Shown here piece after piece: positions 61,186 to 64,000 of a stretch of 64,000 nt of DNA (positions are counted from its first letter, which is position 1; every line of letters begins with the position of its first letter). Below the pieces are notes generated by a model. It was not told the DNA's origin. It did no database searches and worked only from the letters and a program-made list of their open reading frames with translations. The position numbers and the translations under genes were made by a program. This stretch comes from Marinilabiliales bacterium (GTDB lineage: Bacteria > Bacteroidota > Bacteroidia > Bacteroidales > SZUA-534): assembly GCA_003512955.1 (NCBI GenBank), contig DOTG01000003.1, positions 124,001 to 188,000 of the forward strand, read 5' to 3'.

Positions 61186-63555
61186 TTAATTAGTAGTAGT
61201 CTGTTTTATTAAAATTTTAGTCGTATAATACGGTTCTTTATTCCCAACTTGAATGAAATAGATTCCCTCACTAACATTTAGTCTGACTTCAATTGTTTCG
61301 TTGTTAATACAATCATGATTTTCATAAATAACATTCCCTAAAAGGTTGTAAATTCTCACAACACAATTTTCGGGTAAATTATTGTCAAACCTAATATGAA
61401 TCAACCCATTCGATGGATTTGGGCTAATTGAAAACAGATTCTTATTTGTGTTAATGGAAGTATAAACTTGTTGGGTGAGGAACAGGTTCGATTGTAACCC
61501 ATTACCACTTACTTTAATTATTGCTTGTCTTTCAACATATCCTTCATTATTTTCTACGGCTGTGACAATAAGTTTTTTACCATCTCCCGATTTTTTCAGC
61601 TCTATCCATGAGTAAGATGTAGTAGCATGCCAATCATCAATATTGGTTGACACATCAAATTCTGCAGTAGAACCAATGCCACCTATAGTTTGATTCCTGG
61701 GTGCTACGGTTAAAAAGGCTTGAGCTCCCGATTGAATTATTGTTACATAATTATCTGGAATGCCATTTGATGATACAGTTATTGTTGCTTTACGTTCATT
61801 TAATGAAACATTACCCTCGGTTATAGTAAATTTCAGTCCATCATCTGATTTCTCGGCATGTAACCAACTTTCAGTCAACGCAAATCCCCAATCTGAGGCA
61901 TCTGTAATTACTTCAGCAGCATTAGTTAATCCAACATTGGCACCCATGGTCAAAGACTCGGGGACTACTGCTAAATATGGTTCGTCGGGAAAAACAATCC
62001 GGAACGATATTTTACCGCTAACTTCCCTTTTAATATTTGTTATAGCTATATTACCATAATCCCCGTCTGTTAATAAAAATGTTGGGTCGGTCATATCCGA
62101 TAAAAATGTTGTACGGTAAACCGAATCGGAGAAAAATGCATTATCCATGTCTCCGTTTTCAAAAGCCTTTCCTCCTGGACGAAAGGCATATACCTCATCA
62201 AAAATATCAGCCCCATTGTAAGAAACATTCCCTGTAGCATGAGGCCAAATACGGTAAACCAATAAACCCGAGCCCGGTAATGCACTTTCGTAAGTATTTT
62301 CGTTAACCCTGTATTCCAATATCAAAAATTCACCTGATGTTGAATTCGGGATATTAATTTTATAGCAGATGTTTTCGGGAACATTGGAACTTAATGGCGC
62401 CAATCCGTACGTTCCTGTAGTTTTAATTTCCGGTAAGGAATCAATCCACCCACCATACTTGAATTTCATATAAGCATTCGTTGATTGTGCTGGTTCCGAG
62501 TTATATTCCATTAAATCCCAATAACCAACAGGGTGCAATGAAGTTCCATAGGTATAGTGATATAAATCGGGGGCACCCAATGTATGGAACATTTCATGGC
62601 ACAAAACAGAAGAATGCGATTGAACATAGGTCTCAAGCTGGAAATTGAAACTATAAAATTGTTTCTCGTTTATGGTCACCGAATAATTATCGTCAATGGT
62701 TGACATATGGGGCCATAACAGATCGCTCCATCCATCAGGTCCTCCTTTCACAATAAAGCAAACATTATCAATCTTCCCGTCCTTATCAAAGTCAATATCT
62801 AAGCCCGATGGTATTTCACCTTTTACCGATAATAGGGCATTGCGCAATAAAGCAAATTCGCGTGCATTTTTTTGATCACTCCCCGAATACCCATTTGTAT
62901 TGGTTTCTGAATTAAATGGTTGATAATAGCTCCGGGGTTTGTCATCGGTATAAGTTTCAACAACATCGCTTTCAACTAAAGGATAAAATGAGGTAACAAT
63001 TTCTAAAGAATTATATGAAATTCTTTGATAGTATTTATACATTGAATTATCTGTTTCTGAACTGCCATTAAACATTTGTTCGAAAACCGAAAACAAATTA
63101 GTAAAATCGCTATCATCCAGGAATTTAATAAATACAACAATGTTATTCAGACGGCCTTTATTGTTTTTTAATTCCGATTTTACATCTGTTCTATTTCTTT
63201 TTTCCCATAGTTGATGTTTTTTTAATAGATTCTCGGGTGACAATGTGGCAAATGGTTTCAAATTACAGTTTTGCGGATCGTTTTCTCCAACAATAAAATC
63301 TGATGGTACCAATTTTCCATCAAGTTCAAGTGCATACACAAAATATCCTGTATGTTCATTCTGAATAATTGTATAACCATTGCTATCGTGCAGCCAGTGC
63401 CAAAATTCATCACCACTGGCATAGCATACTATGTTACGGCCATCAGGTTGAACTATTACCTGTGGTACGTTTTTCAAAAAAGCTGCATATGTTTGTTGAA
63501 ATGGAACCAGAAGAAATAAGGCAAAAATTTTTATTATCAAGCAGTTCGTTCTCAT
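61186..63555 (-). CDS. M6 family metalloprotease with BACON and T9SS sorting domains
   Basis: A 789-residue exported protease. Signal peptide 1-24. The M6 (immune-inhibitor-A-like) zinc site is HEMFHTLGAPD at 320-330 (H320, E321, H324, with D330 in the third ligand position). A calcium-site-like DFDKDGKIDN precedes it. Two BACON-type beta-sandwich domains follow (about 525-615 and 615-700, with SGD/SWL patterns), then the type A T9SS signal (FSISPNPSNGLIHIRFDN ... GIYFIQVGNKEP). It degrades protein outside the cell or in tissue; substrate unknown. First gene of the two-gene secreted unit. Confidence 0.93.
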   Translation of the reverse strand: MRTNCLIIKIFALFLLVPFQQTYAAFLKNVPQVIVQPDGRNIVCYASGDEFWHWLHDSNGYTIIQNEHTGYFVYALELDGKLVPSDFIVGENDPQNCNLKPFATLSPENLLKKHQLWEKRNRTDVKSELKNNKGRLNNIVVFIKFLDDSDFTNLFSVFEQMFNGSSETDNSMYKYYQRISYNSLEIVTSFYPLVESDVVETYTDDKPRSYYQPFNSETNTNGYSGSDQKNAREFALLRNALLSVKGEIPSGLDIDFDKDGKIDNVCFIVKGGPDGWSDLLWPHMSTIDDNYSVTINEKQFYSFNFQLETYVQSHSSVLCHEMFHTLGAPDLYHYTYGTSLHPVGYWDLMEYNSEPAQSTNAYMKFKYGGWIDSLPEIKTTGTYGLAPLSSNVPENICYKINIPNSTSGEFLILEYRVNENTYESALPGSGLLVYRIWPHATGNVSYNGADIFDEVYAFRPGGKAFENGDMDNAFFSDSVYRTTFLSDMTDPTFLLTDGDYGNIAITNIKREVSGKISFRIVFPDEPYLAVVPESLTMGANVGLTNAAEVITDASDWGFALTESWLHAEKSDDGLKFTITEGNVSLNERKATITVSSNGIPDNYVTIIQSGAQAFLTVAPRNQTIGGIGSTAEFDVSTNIDDWHATTSYSWIELKKSGDGKKLIVTAVENNEGYVERQAIIKVSGNGLQSNLFLTQQVYTSINTNKNLFSISPNPSNGLIHIRFDNNLPENCVVRIYNLLGNVIYENHDCINNETIEVRLNVSEGIYFIQVGNKEPYYTTKILIKQTTTN

Positions 63556-63872
63556 CTAATTTTAATTTTACTGCAAGTTTTATATAAATCGCCTAATAAT
63601 CAAAATTAACAACGGTAACTTTAGTTACCTTTTTTACAATATTTTAACACTGTTTAATTGTATTTTATGATAAACTATAAGGATTAGGGGCGGGTTGTCA
63701 ATTTAACGTGAGATGTAATATTTGATTCTTGTTTTTTTAGTTTTACATTCATTTTTTTATTGGAATGATGGAAAATTGGAATAAAAAAGGAAATAAAATG
63801 TATTGATAATGGGGTTCCAATCATCCAATGTTACATACTTACAATCATTCAATTTCCCAATAAATTAACCTC

Positions 63873-63954
63873 AAAAAGGTAACTACAACAGATGTGTCCC
63901 CTGGGGGATCGTGGGGGGATTTGCAATTAACAATTAGCAATGAATAATGAACAA
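63873..63954 (+). repeat. Dispersed intergenic repeat, copy 2 (partner at 12966)
   Basis: AAAAAGGTAACTACAAC, a palindrome around TCCCCTGGGGGA, a G-run, then CAATTAACAATTAGCAATGA. Blocks, order and orientation match 12966-13041. Confidence 0.7.
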
Positions 63955-63960
63955 TTAGAA

Positions 63961-64000
63961 AGATATCAGTATCAAGTATCAAGATGTCAGACACAAGATT
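63961..64000 (+). repeat. Dispersed repeat, GTATCAAGA family (cut by the window edge)
   Basis: AGATATCAGTATCAAGTATC, then AAGATGTCAGACACAAGATT; same family as the copies at 24069, 53956 and 54233. Confidence 0.6.

Larger units (their letters stand above)
63556..64000. other. Intergenic spacer at the window end
   Basis: 445 bp without a gene, upstream of the M6 protease gene. It holds a GGTAAC/GTTACC inverted repeat (63614-63629, four-base loop) that could be an operator, a dispersed repeat copy (63873-63954) and part of a GTATCAAGA-family copy at the edge. Confidence 0.6.

Overview
The window looks like a chromosomal segment of a free-living Bacteroidota, probably of the Bacteroidales/Marinilabiliales kind. 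The reasons are two proteins with type IX secretion (T9SS) C-terminal sorting domains, family-specific proteins (DUF4835, DUF349, DUF3078), the bamD-rpoZ-coaBC-DUF4835-recN gene order, and many promoters with the Bacteroidota -7 element TAnnTTTG instead of a sigma70 -10 box. I saw no rRNA, tRNA, integrase, transposase or CRISPR array.

Layout. 1-2000: the 3' part of a GH3 glycosidase with a PA14 insert, then a small type II toxin-antitoxin pair with a palindromic operator. 2050-10130: minus-strand housekeeping genes (recQ, fabI, recN, DUF4835, coaBC, rpoZ, bamD). 10420-12830: a PLP-dependent alpha-oxoamine synthase and an ECF sigma factor with an overlapping membrane partner. 13000-22300: an AT-rich accessory region with a small M50-like membrane protease, a translationally coupled defence operon (type IIG restriction-modification enzyme, then a DUF4263/Shedu-like nuclease, then a 46-residue Pro/Lys-rich protein found by reading the sequence), RmuC and an unknown membrane/cytosolic pair. 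Two diverged direct repeats flank the defence operon. 22400-24120: an orphan gene and a repeat-rich spacer with twelve tandem 21-bp units and a perfect palindrome. 24120-28210: sucB-sucA. 28430-30290: an ECF sigma factor and a CarH/LitR-like MerR regulator with the cobalamin-binding photosensor residues, linked by repeated TTGTTTAA sites. 30500-45500: AddB-like nuclease, superoxide dismutase, a 12-residue-repeat solenoid fused to a K+ channel, trmD, hsp20, a DUF349 protein, a TonB-dependent receptor, pyrG and yidC. 45500-49300: small envelope and unknown proteins, the fluoride exporter CrcB with DUF190, and a convergent FlK-type thioesterase. 49500-54000: tryptophanase with a candidate leader peptide, a DUF364 protein and a DUF3078 protein. 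54300-63600: a response regulator, a TPR histidine kinase and two T9SS-exported proteins, one an M6 metalloprotease.

The best candidate for an undescribed system is the 14.27-19.26 kb operon. A type IIG enzyme and a Shedu-family nuclease are joined by an ATGA start/stop overlap, and a tiny basic proline-rich protein starts four bases after the nuclease. Base composition changes abruptly just after the methyltransferase NPPY motif, as if the target-recognition half had been exchanged. Intergenic regions also carry several dispersed repeat families (for example 12966/63873 and 24069/53956/54233/63961). All family names rest on motifs read by eye; no database search was run.
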